The position numbers were made by a program, and so were the translations under genes. DNA of 36,991 nt from an uncultured Algibacter sp. (GTDB taxonomy: Bacteria > Bacteroidota > Bacteroidia > Flavobacteriales > Flavobacteriaceae), in the NCBI RefSeq assembly GCF_905480415.1, contig NZ_CAJQQI010000049.1, positions 1-36,991 on the forward strand, in the 5' to 3' direction. Of the stretch, positions 16,011 to 24,076 are shown in pieces; within the stretch, counting starts at the first letter, position 1, and every line of letters starts with the position of its first letter. Below the pieces are notes generated by a model that was given only the letters and a program-made list of their open reading frames with translations, was not told where the DNA came from and searched no databases.

Positions 16011-19000
16011 TCAATTCAATTTAAATTGAACATCCTGCGCTTCCAATTCACTAATAAGTTCCTGACTAACCCGCACCTTCTGCCTTCTACTAGACATACT
16101 TAATTTAATCTTTTCCTTCATATCATAAACTAAAAAGTTAAGCGCTTGATTCCCAGGATGCATATTAAGCAACTCCTTTAACGCTATTATTTTCTGTTTA
16201 TCTAAATCTTTAATATCTACCTGTATGGATAACTTTTTAGCATAATTCTCCATTACATCATGCAGTAATTGAAAGCTATTAAACTGCAACCTTGGATCGC
16301 TCTTCTTTCCCGTATCCTTATTTGTCCATCCTTCACGAATAAATGATTTTACAAACACAAAACTATTCTGAAGTAAAAAGTGTCTAAACTTTAAATACTC
16401 TTCTCCAAAAATCCTAAATTCAAAACTATCAGTATAATCTTCAATAGTAAAGAGTGCCCAACCTTTACCTTGCTTGCTTACACGGTGTTGCACATCGGTA
16501 ACCACGCCACCAAACACCAACTCACGATTCACGTATGGTTCTAACGTATTAAACATACCAACCGTTCCATTACAAAATGTTTTCATTTCTGTTTTAAAAT
16601 CATCCAACGGATGACCAGAAATATAAACTCCAACGACTTCACGCTCTTTGCTCAATTTCTCCATAGTTCCCCACTCCTCACACGGCGGCACTTCTGGTTC
16701 GGCTATTTGAACATCACTAGCTTCACCAAACAAACTTACTTGAGCAGAATTTTCGTTTTCTTGATGTTTATGTGCATACTTTATGGCTTTTTCTAAAAAG
16801 GTAATATCATCACCTTCTTTATGAAAATATTGTGCTCTATGGGTGTCCCCTAAACCATCAAAACCTCCTGCTAAAGCTAAATTTTCAAATGCCTTTTTAT
16901 TGGCGGCTCGCAAATCAATACGCTTTGCAAAATCGAAAATAGATTTATAATGACCATCTTTTTTTCTATGCTCAACAATCGTCATAACCGCTCCATGACC
17001 AACACCTTTTATAGCGCCCATTCCAAAACGCACTGCATAGTCTTTGTTAACTGAAAATTTATAAAATGATTCGTTTATATCCGGACCAAGCACATCCAAC
17101 TTCATACGTTTACATTCGTCCATAAAGAACGTCACTTGCTTAATGTCGTTCATGTTATTAGAAAGTACCGCTGCCATATATTCCGCAGGGTAATGTGCTT
17201 TCAAATAAGCTGTTTGATAAGCAATCCAAGCATAACATGTGGAGTGCGATTTGTTGAAGGCATAACTCGCAAAGGCTTCCCAATCTTTCCAAACTTTCTC
17301 TAAAATTTTAGCATCATGTCCGTTGGCACTGGCTTGCTCAATAAATTTCGGTTTCATTTTATCAAGAACTGCAATTTGCTTTTTACCCATCGCCTTACGC
17401 AACACATCGGCTTCACCTTTGGTAAAACCTGCTAGACTTTGAGACAATAACATCACTTGCTCTTGGTATACCGTAATACCATAAGTTTCTTTTAAGTACT
17501 CTTCCATCGCTGGTAAATCGTACTCAATAGCTTCATCACCATGTTTTCTTCTAACGAAACTTGGAATATATTCCATGGGTCCCGGACGATATAATGCATT
17601 CATGGCAATTAAATCTTCGAAAACCGTGGGTTTTAAATCTTTTAGATGCTTTTGCATCCCAGGCGATTCATACTGAAACACACCAACGGTTTCCCCCCTT
17701 TGAAACAACTCATAAGTCTTTTCATCATCTAAAGGAAACGTATCCGGATCTAGTAAAATATCGTGTTTGGCTTTGACTATTTTAACGGTGTCTTTAATTA
17801 AAGTCAGCGTTTTTAACCCCAAGAAATCCATCTTAAGCAACCCTGCATCTTCCACCACCGAGTTATCAAACTGCGTGACATACAAATCTGAATCTTTAGC
17901 AAGAGCTACAGGTACGAATTTAGTAATATCATCAGGTGTAATAATTACTCCACAAGCATGAATTCCTGTATTACGGACAGAGCCTTCTAACGTTCTAGCA
18001 AGATTTACCGTTTCTGCTTGCAAATCGTTACCATCAGCAATATTTAAAAGTTCATTAACTTTTTCTAAATCTTCTGCTCTAAACTTTTTTCCTAATTCTT
18101 TTTCATCTAAACCAAAAATCTTTCCAAGCTTAGACATCGTTGGAATCAATTTCGCAATTCTATCCGCATCAAATAAGGGCAAATCTAAAACACGTGCCGT
18201 ATCTCGAATAGATGATTTTGCAGCCATGGTACCATAAGTAATAATCTGCGCTACTTGACTGCTTCCATATTTATCAATAACATATTGCATAACACGACCA
18301 CGACCTTCATCATCAAAATCGATATCAATATCGGGCATACTAATACGGTCTGGATTTAAGAAACGCTCAAAAAGTAAATCGTATTTTAAGGGGTCTATAT
18401 TGGTAATCCAAAGGCAATAAGCCGCCACAGACCCTGCGGCAGAACCACGTCCTGGACCCACCGAAACATCCATCTTTCTGGCTTCTCGGATAAAATCTTC
18501 AACAATTAAGAAATACCCAGGATATCCCGTATTTTCAATAACACTAAGTTCAAAATCAAGCCGTTCTTGGACTTCTTCAGAAAGCACTTCACCATAACGT
18601 TTTTTGGCACCTTCAAATACTAAATGCTTTAAATAGGCATTCTCGCCACGTTTACCACCGTCTGCTAAATCGTCTTCATGTTTAAATTCTTCTGGAATGT
18701 CAAACGCTGGTAATAAGACATCACGAGCTAATTGAAATGCTTCAATTTTATCAACAACCTCTTGCACATTTGAAATCGCTTCAGGAGCATCTTTAAAGAG
18801 TTGCTTCATAGCCTCAGGTGATTTAAAATAATACTCCTGATTTGGCAAACCGTAACGATAACCACGACCGCGACCAATTGGAGTCGCTTGTTTTTCACCA
18901 TCTTTTACACATAATAAAATATCATGTGCATTAGCATCTTCTTGGTTTTGATAATACGTGTTGTTTGATGCTATTAACTTAACATCATGTTTTTTAGCTA

Positions 19001-20399
19001 GTTTAATTAAGGTTGGGTTAACACGATCTTCATCTTCTTGATTATGACGCATTAACTCGACATACAAATCTTCACCAAATTCGTTCTTCCACCAAAGCAA
19101 GGCTTCTTCAGCTTGATTCTCACCTACATTCAATACTTTACTTGGCACTTCACCATATAAGTTGCCAGTAAGCACAATAATATCTTCTTTATATTGCTGA
19201 ATCAGTTTTTTATCAATTCTTGGTAAATAGTAAAACCCATCTACATAAGCATGCGATGATAGTTTCGCTAGATTATGGTAGCCATTTTTATTTTTAGCCA
19301 ACAATACGATTTGGTAACCGTTATCTTTTCTGGTTTTATCTTGATGATTTTCGCAGACAAAAAACTCACAACCAATAATGGGTTTTATAGGTTTTGCATC
19401 TGTAGTTTCTCCCTTTTCTTCTGCCTCAGCAATTTTAGCTTTAACACCACTATTATGTTTATTCACAGCATTTACAAAGTGAAACGCACCCATCATATTT
19501 GCATGATCAGTTAACGCGACTGCTTGCATGTTATATTTTGCTGCTGCCGAAACAATTTCCGTAACACTCATGGTAGATTGTAAGACTGAAAACTGCGAAT
19601 GATTATGCAAATGCACAAAATCTATATCAACTAAATCGGATACATTTTGATTGATATTTTCAGCTGGAACATCTCTTTCTTGAGCTTTTTTTATGCGTTC
19701 GTTGATTTTAGCACTTTCCTTTTTAAGATTAATATGCTTTAAACCAATCAGTTTAATAGTATCGGTATTTTCTTTTTTGAAACCCTCAAAATAATCCGGC
19801 TGAACATCCAACTGCTCTTTGGTGTATTCACCCAAACGAATTAACTCTAAAAAACAACGCGTCGTAGCCTCAACATCAGCGGTAGCATTATGTGCATCAG
19901 CAAACGGTTGATTAAATAAAAACTCATGTAATTCTGTAAGCGTCGGTAATTTAAATTTGCCATATCGGCCTCCAGGAAGCTGACATAAACTTGCCGTATG
20001 TTCTGTGCAGGTATCTAAAAGAGGAAGTTCTTGCAAAGGGTTTTCAACAGCACCACGCACAAATTCGGCACCCATAATATTCAAATCAAACTTCACATTT
20101 TGACCAACAACAAACTTTGTTTTACCTAGAGCTTCATTAAATTTTTCTAAAACTTCAGCTAAAGGAATCCCTTGTTCTTGTGCTAATTCCGTAGAAATAC
20201 CATGAATTTTTTCAGCATCATAAGGAATATTAAACCCTTCTGGTTGCACCAAATAATCTTGACTTTCAATACAATTACCCATGCCATCATGTAATTGCCA
20301 AGCAATTTGAATACATCTTGGCCAGTTATCGGTATCTGTAATGGGTGCGTTCCAACGCTTTGGCAAGCCTGTGGTTTCAGTATCGAAAATTAAGTACAT
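16011..20399 (-). CDS. dnaE: DNA polymerase III alpha subunit with N-terminal DEDDh proofreading exonuclease
   Basis: A 1462-residue replicative polymerase. Residues 1-190 form an epsilon-like exonuclease with an intact active site: D6 and E8 (FDTETTG), D105 (NVKFDLNIMG), H170 and D175 (HNATADVEATT). A charged linker (about 195-255) leads to the PHP domain (FVHLHNHSQFSVL, near 262; ALTDHANMMG). The polymerase catalytic acids are in MPDIDIDFDDEGRGRV (D690, D692), with GPGRGSAAGS before and YQEQVMLL, KAMGKK and YAFNKSHS after. The OB domain (VFGGVVTDVQHR) and a C-terminal clamp-binding region follow. Separate DnaE chains are about 1160 residues; the extra 250 are the fused exonuclease, so one chain should polymerise and proofread. 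It is transcribed alone. Confidence 0.96.
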   Translation of the reverse strand: MYLIFDTETTGLPKRWNAPITDTDNWPRCIQIAWQLHDGMGNCIESQDYLVQPEGFNIPYDAEKIHGISTELAQEQGIPLAEVLEKFNEALGKTKFVVGQNVKFDLNIMGAEFVRGAVENPLQELPLLDTCTEHTASLCQLPGGRYGKFKLPTLTELHEFLFNQPFADAHNATADVEATTRCFLELIRLGEYTKEQLDVQPDYFEGFKKENTDTIKLIGLKHINLKKESAKINERIKKAQERDVPAENINQNVSDLVDIDFVHLHNHSQFSVLQSTMSVTEIVSAAAKYNMQAVALTDHANMMGAFHFVNAVNKHNSGVKAKIAEAEEKGETTDAKPIKPIIGCEFFVCENHQDKTRKDNGYQIVLLAKNKNGYHNLAKLSSHAYVDGFYYLPRIDKKLIQQYKEDIIVLTGNLYGEVPSKVLNVGENQAEEALLWWKNEFGEDLYVELMRHNQEDEDRVNPTLIKLAKKHDVKLIASNNTYYQNQEDANAHDILLCVKDGEKQATPIGRGRGYRYGLPNQEYYFKSPEAMKQLFKDAPEAISNVQEVVDKIEAFQLARDVLLPAFDIPEEFKHEDDLADGGKRGENAYLKHLVFEGAKKRYGEVLSEEVQERLDFELSVIENTGYPGYFLIVEDFIREARKMDVSVGPGRGSAAGSVAAYCLWITNIDPLKYDLLFERFLNPDRISMPDIDIDFDDEGRGRVMQYVIDKYGSSQVAQIITYGTMAAKSSIRDTARVLDLPLFDADRIAKLIPTMSKLGKIFGLDEKELGKKFRAEDLEKVNELLNIADGNDLQAETVNLARTLEGSVRNTGIHACGVIITPDDITKFVPVALAKDSDLYVTQFDNSVVEDAGLLKMDFLGLKTLTLIKDTVKIVKAKHDILLDPDTFPLDDEKTYELFQRGETVGVFQYESPGMQKHLKDLKPTVFEDLIAMNALYRPGPMEYIPSFVRRKHGDEAIEYDLPAMEEYLKETYGITVYQEQVMLLSQSLAGFTKGEADVLRKAMGKKQIAVLDKMKPKFIEQASANGHDAKILEKVWKDWEAFASYAFNKSHSTCYAWIAYQTAYLKAHYPAEYMAAVLSNNMNDIKQVTFFMDECKRMKLDVLGPDINESFYKFSVNKDYAVRFGMGAIKGVGHGAVMTIVEHRKKDGHYKSIFDFAKRIDLRAANKKAFENLALAGGFDGLGDTHRAQYFHKEGDDITFLEKAIKYAHKHQENENSAQVSLFGEASDVQIAEPEVPPCEEWGTMEKLSKEREVVGVYISGHPLDDFKTEMKTFCNGTVGMFNTLEPYVNRELVFGGVVTDVQHRVSKQGKGWALFTIEDYTDSFEFRIFGEEYLKFRHFLLQNSFVFVKSFIREGWTNKDTGKKSDPRLQFNSFQLLHDVMENYAKKLSIQVDIKDLDKQKIIALKELLNMHPGNQALNFLVYDMKEKIKLSMSSRRQKVRVSQELISELEAQDVQFKLN

Positions 20400-20577
20400 T
20401 CAGTAAGTTTATTTGTTGATGTGCATATTCGTTTAGAGCAAAAAACGAAGTGTATAAAAATACATAGAAATGATCCATTTTTAAAGTGAAGTTATAAACA
20501 GTTGTAAACAGGCAAAAAATACTCGACCTAATAGCTGAAAAATTCACCAAGTAAACACAAATAAAATAGTTGGCTCT

Positions 20578-20635
20578 TATGACAAATGTCATATTTTATG
20601 TAACTATAGTTACATATTTTTATTCGGAATTTCAA
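20578..20635 (+). promoter_or_regulatory. dual-palindrome operator/promoter of the hexahaem lipoprotein gene
   Basis: Palindrome 1 (20578-20593) is TATGACAAATGTCATA, perfect; palindrome 2 (20598-20615) is ATGTAAC-TATA-GTTACAT, also perfect. Their centres are 21 bp apart, and GAATTTCAA follows at 20627-20635. The same three elements with identical spacing precede the gene at 22368. Two arms around a four-base centre fit Crp/Fnr-type dimers. Palindrome 2 lies where an activator could replace the -33 element if the start is near 20640-20648 (inference). Confidence 0.75.
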
Positions 20636-20663
20636 ATTTGTGTAACTAAAAAATTATTACATT

Positions 20664-21902
20664 ATGAAGCCCTTCGACAGAATAAATTACTTAATCATTT
20701 TACTGTCAAGTTTAATGATACTTGGATGTACCCATGACACAGAATATATTGCTGGACCAGCAGGTGCTGACGGCATAGATGGCATTGATGGTCATGATGG
20801 ATTAGATGGAGTAGATGCTTCTGCTGCGGTTTGTATAGATTGTCACTCTGCTTCTCATCGAGACCCAATTACCACTTCATATATTCTATCTGGACATGGT
20901 AGTGGAGGCTCTTGGGCTAGAGGAAAAAGTACAAGTTGTGCGCAGTGTCATAACAATGAAGGTTACATTGATTATTTATCCGGACAGTTTTTTGCAACTG
21001 ATACATCGGGCGATCAAAATGAATTTTTACTAGATGAAGCTGGAATACCTATATTAAATGATAATGACACTCCGGGAAATCCAGATGATGATTTTTATGA
21101 GCCAAATCCTGACTATAACCCTGATTATGGCGATTATCTAGTAGATGGGAATGGAGGCCTTGTACCAATGGTAAATCCAAATGGTTATGCTGTTTCAAAT
21201 CCTATTAGCTGCACAGGCTGCCATACTGATCACCGGTCATTCGATTTTGAAAATGATGGTAATGACTATGCCTTAAGAAATATACATCCAGTTAAATTAG
21301 TTCTTGACCCAATGGTTTCAATTGACTTTGCAAATAGTACGGATCCTCTTGGATTAAGTAACGCATGTATCACTTGTCACCAACCTAGACCAAGTTATCC
21401 TATACCGACAGGAACGGAAGACTACGAGATTACGAGTAGTCGTTTTGGGCCGCATCATGGCCCACAATCAACCATGTTAGAAGGTATCATGGGCGGTATT
21501 ATTGCTGGTTCAACAGGCTACCCTGGCGTAGGAGCCGCTACACATAGATCAGGATCATCCTGTATTTCTTGCCATATGGGGGAAACAACCGACGGTAATG
21601 ACGGTGGGCATTCTTGGAAACCAACCTTAAACACCTGTGTTAGCTGCCACACAACCATGACTAGTATTCCTGAAGGTATTGCTGGCTTAGATGAAGATAT
21701 GGCAACGCTTAAAACATTATTACTAGGTCTCGACCCAAGCCCATTGCTTGAAAATGACAGAACTGTACCAGGTACGTATCCAGCCAATGTAGCTAAAGCT
21801 ATTTGGAATTATAAGACTGTAATGGAAGATAATAGTAACGGTATTCATAACCCTGAATATACTAGAGCGCTGATTAAAAATTCAATTGAGGCCTTAGAAT
21901 AA
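20664..21902 (+). CDS. hexahaem c-type cytochrome lipoprotein with collagen-like tether
   Basis: A 412-residue lipoprotein. The signal peptide ends in the lipobox MILGC with lipidated C22, followed by THDTEY. Residues 31-51 are seven G-X-Y triplets (GPA GAD GID and on), a collagen-like or flexible acidic tether. Six CxxCH haem motifs follow at C57, C92, C183, C235, C300 and C325, with many additional His for axial ligation. An acidic D/N/P-rich segment at about 112-165 could bind calcium. The protein has no catalytic motif known to me such as the NrfA CxxCK, so electron transfer is the likely role, probably at the outer membrane or cell surface. It is a single-gene unit with its own operator and terminator, next to the respiratory operon. 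Confidence 0.85.
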   Translation: MKPFDRINYLIILLSSLMILGCTHDTEYIAGPAGADGIDGIDGHDGLDGVDASAAVCIDCHSASHRDPITTSYILSGHGSGGSWARGKSTSCAQCHNNEGYIDYLSGQFFATDTSGDQNEFLLDEAGIPILNDNDTPGNPDDDFYEPNPDYNPDYGDYLVDGNGGLVPMVNPNGYAVSNPISCTGCHTDHRSFDFENDGNDYALRNIHPVKLVLDPMVSIDFANSTDPLGLSNACITCHQPRPSYPIPTGTEDYEITSSRFGPHHGPQSTMLEGIMGGIIAGSTGYPGVGAATHRSGSSCISCHMGETTDGNDGGHSWKPTLNTCVSCHTTMTSIPEGIAGLDEDMATLKTLLLGLDPSPLLENDRTVPGTYPANVAKAIWNYKTVMEDNSNGIHNPEYTRALIKNSIEALE

Positions 21903-21920
21903 AAATTTTAAAGTTCACAT

Positions 21921-21964
21921 AAAGGTTTAACAGTTCGTGAATTTATGAATTGTTAAACCTTTTA
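21921..21964 (+). terminator. terminator after the hexahaem lipoprotein gene
   Basis: AAAGGTTTAACA (21921-21932) pairs with TGTTAAACCTTT (21951-21962), and the stem can extend inwards through TTC/GAA. A short T-rich tail follows. It lies 18 bases past the stop. Confidence 0.65.
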
Positions 21965-22280
21965 AATTTTATTAAATCTCATTTACCAAAAGAGACGACG
22001 TGTTTAAAAAGATATTTTATTTGATTTCTTACTTTAGAAATCACAATCAGTTGTAAACTAGAAAACAGCACTGTAAAAAAACAAACCTACCGGTAAATCA
22101 AACATATAACAACACTATTTTTTACCATTAAAGAAAATAAATAATTAGCCTCTCGCATGTTAAATAGCAGATGATTAATTGTGAAATCATGTTTTTTATT
22201 GAAATAAATTCAGATTTAATGTTAATTCATTTAAAACCTATAGACCCCAAATAATTAGAACAGTAATTCTCTATAGTTTT

Positions 22281-22338
22281 TATGATATAAGTCATAATTA
22301 ATGTAACAATAGTTACATAATTTTATATAGAATTTCAA
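22281..22338 (+). promoter_or_regulatory. dual-palindrome operator/promoter of the NrfD respiratory operon
   Basis: Palindrome 1 (22281-22296) is TATGATATAAGTCATA with one arm imperfect; palindrome 2 (22301-22318) is ATGTAAC-AATA-GTTACAT, and GAATTTCAA lies at 22330-22338. Offsets between the three elements equal those at 20578-20635 exactly (20 and 29 bases), while the sequence between them differs, which supports selection on the elements. Confidence 0.75.
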
Positions 22339-22367
22339 GATCAATTTATAAAACTAAATATATTATT

Positions 22368-23618
22368 ATGAAAATTTTTAAATTAATTACCGCGCTAATT
22401 ATTACAGTAACATTTGTTTTAGGTTGTACCCATGACGATTATGTTCCACTTACAGGAACAGGAGACGCTGGTATTGGGGAAAGCCCTGATGAATTACTAG
22501 TACAGAAATTCTCTACAGCTCCTGTTTTCGATGGCACCATTGATGATGTTTGGAGTGAAGCCAGACCTTTAATTAATAAAGCTACCGTTACCGGTGCTGG
22601 TGATAGAGAAATCACATTAAATGCATCGAGTGCATTCAACTTAGATTTAGAACCTACTGATTTAATGGACCCCTACAAAGGAGAGAGCTACAGCTACTCT
22701 TTAAGAGGTGGTCATGACGGTGAATACTTATACCTATTATTTGAATGGGAAGATGACACTGATAGTCAGGAAAGAGAATCATGGTTCTTTAACTCTATTA
22801 CAAGTCAATGGCAACAAGAAAACAAATACGCCAATCATAAAAATGATAAATTTTATGAAGATAAATTTGGTTTTATGTTTCCTATAGGCAGTCCTGCAGG
22901 ATTTAATGAAGGTACCTGTACAGTAACGTGTCATGGTAACTTAGCGTTAACAGGTGTTGATGAAGACGATGCAGGAACTAAAGTCACCAGACACTACATG
23001 AAAAACGAAGGTGAATTAGCCGATTTCTGGCACTGGAAACGTGACAGACATGCACTAGCTGAAGCCTGTGATGATGGTTTTGTACAATGGGAAGATGACT
23101 TTGGTAAAGCAACTGCTAACGGAAGAAAAAATGATGATGGAATTTCACCTTATAAAAATAATCAAAAATTTACTGATGCCGTAACTGGAATGAGTGGACC
23201 ATTATATGTAATACCTAATAGAGAAAACTACTATTGGATTGCACAATCTGAAATTGATAGTGGAACCGCAAAAGCAGTGACTGGAATTGCTTTAGATGGC
23301 ACAATAACACATGAAGGCGGAACCATTGATCCTAATGGAGATCCTGCATATTCTCAAGGCTTTGGTAGCAAAAGAATGCCTAGTGTAATTATTAATCCAG
23401 CTGGTCAAGGAAATGATGGTAGATCTGAAGTACAGGTAAAAGCTATACATACAGGTTCTGGATGGCAATTAGAAATCAGAAGATTACTTTATACTGGAGA
23501 CCCTACCGATGCTGAGTTTAAGATTGGAGAAAGCATACCATTTGGTTTAGCAATATTTAATAATGCTGCAATTGCACATGGTCAAACAAACTTCCTATCA
23601 ATGAAAATTGAAAATTAG
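22368..23618 (+). CDS. ethylbenzene-dehydrogenase-domain haem lipoprotein
   Basis: A 416-residue lipoprotein with lipobox VLGC (C20) followed by THDDY, nearly the same start as the hexahaem protein (CTHDTEY). The start of the mature fold, FDGTIDDVWSEARPL (about 54-68), with LYLLFEWEDDTDS after it, matches the EB_dh family, whose best-known member is the haem-binding gamma subunit of ethylbenzene dehydrogenase. A CX3CH motif, CTVTCH (C184-H189), is followed by GELADFWHWKRDR, a pairing typical of EB_dh proteins in cytochrome clusters. It probably binds a covalent haem and passes electrons. It heads the operon behind the second operator. Whether it has its own catalytic role is unknown. Confidence 0.82.
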   Translation: MKIFKLITALIITVTFVLGCTHDDYVPLTGTGDAGIGESPDELLVQKFSTAPVFDGTIDDVWSEARPLINKATVTGAGDREITLNASSAFNLDLEPTDLMDPYKGESYSYSLRGGHDGEYLYLLFEWEDDTDSQERESWFFNSITSQWQQENKYANHKNDKFYEDKFGFMFPIGSPAGFNEGTCTVTCHGNLALTGVDEDDAGTKVTRHYMKNEGELADFWHWKRDRHALAEACDDGFVQWEDDFGKATANGRKNDDGISPYKNNQKFTDAVTGMSGPLYVIPNRENYYWIAQSEIDSGTAKAVTGIALDGTITHEGGTIDPNGDPAYSQGFGSKRMPSVIINPAGQGNDGRSEVQVKAIHTGSGWQLEIRRLLYTGDPTDAEFKIGESIPFGLAIFNNAAIAHGQTNFLSMKIEN

Positions 23619-23625
23619 TCTTACC

Positions 23626-23665
23626 ATCAAATAGTGTAGGCTATATTGAGTCTGCACTATTTGAT
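23626..23665 (+). promoter_or_regulatory. intra-operon hairpin between the EB_dh gene and the mono-haem lipoprotein
   Basis: ATCAAATAGTG (23626-23636) and CACTATTTGAT (23655-23665) pair perfectly around an 18-base loop. No T-run follows, so it is unlikely to be a full terminator. It may protect the upstream message end or reduce downstream expression. Confidence 0.5.
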
Positions 23666-23694
23666 ACTAAGCTTACTTGATAAAAACGTATAAT

Positions 23695-24054
23695 ATGAAA
23701 AAACTATTTCAAACTTTAGTAATCATAGGTATTTGTTTATCTCTAGACTCATGTTATTATGATTCTATTTATGAGCCTATAACTGATGATAATGACGGAA
23801 GTGCCATTGAAGAGGTTACTTATAATAATGATATAGCACCAATTTTTGGATTCTGTAGTAATTGTCATGATGGAGGTCAAAACCCTGATTTAAGAGAAGG
23901 AAACGCATACAGTTCACTGGTTCCAACTTACGTTACAGCTTTTGATGCAGAAGTTAGCCCACTATATCTTAAATTAATAGATGGTCACCAAAATTTACCC
24001 GCGATTAGACTAGAATTAGTTAAAACCTGGATAGACCAAGGGGCCAAAGAATAA
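23695..24054 (+). CDS. small mono-haem c-type cytochrome lipoprotein
   Basis: A 119-residue lipoprotein starting at the ATG at 23695 (an in-frame codon at 23677 would only add six residues before the signal peptide). The lipobox is SLDSC with C20. The single haem site is CSNCH (C54, C57, H58) after the motif VTYNNDIAPIFGF, a layout often seen in Bacteroidota planctomycete-type or surface cytochromes. No Met occurs after the haem motif; in the place of the usual MP ligand there is DGHQNLP, so H98 may be the sixth ligand. It lies between the EB_dh gene and the barrel, and is probably an outer-membrane-side relay. Confidence 0.82.
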   Translation: MKKLFQTLVIIGICLSLDSCYYDSIYEPITDDNDGSAIEEVTYNNDIAPIFGFCSNCHDGGQNPDLREGNAYSSLVPTYVTAFDAEVSPLYLKLIDGHQNLPAIRLELVKTWIDQGAKE

Positions 24055-24076
24055 TCAAACCTTTAAGAAAACAGAC

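Larger units (their letters stand above)
21903..22367. other. spacer between the two cytochrome transcription units
   Basis: This 465-base gap contains the terminator at 21921-21964 and the operator at 22281-22338. The AT-rich middle (about 21970-22280) holds no ORF, repeat or hairpin that I can support. Confidence 0.6.

Noticed and set aside
20377-20592. Minus-strand 71-codon ORF overlapping the dnaE start
   Set aside because: It crosses the operator palindrome and the dnaE start, has no family signature, and is best explained as chance open frame in AT-rich regulatory DNA.
20664-21902. Hexahaem protein as an NrfA-type nitrite reductase
   Set aside because: No CxxCK catalytic haem motif is present, and the spacing of the haem sites does not fit NrfA.
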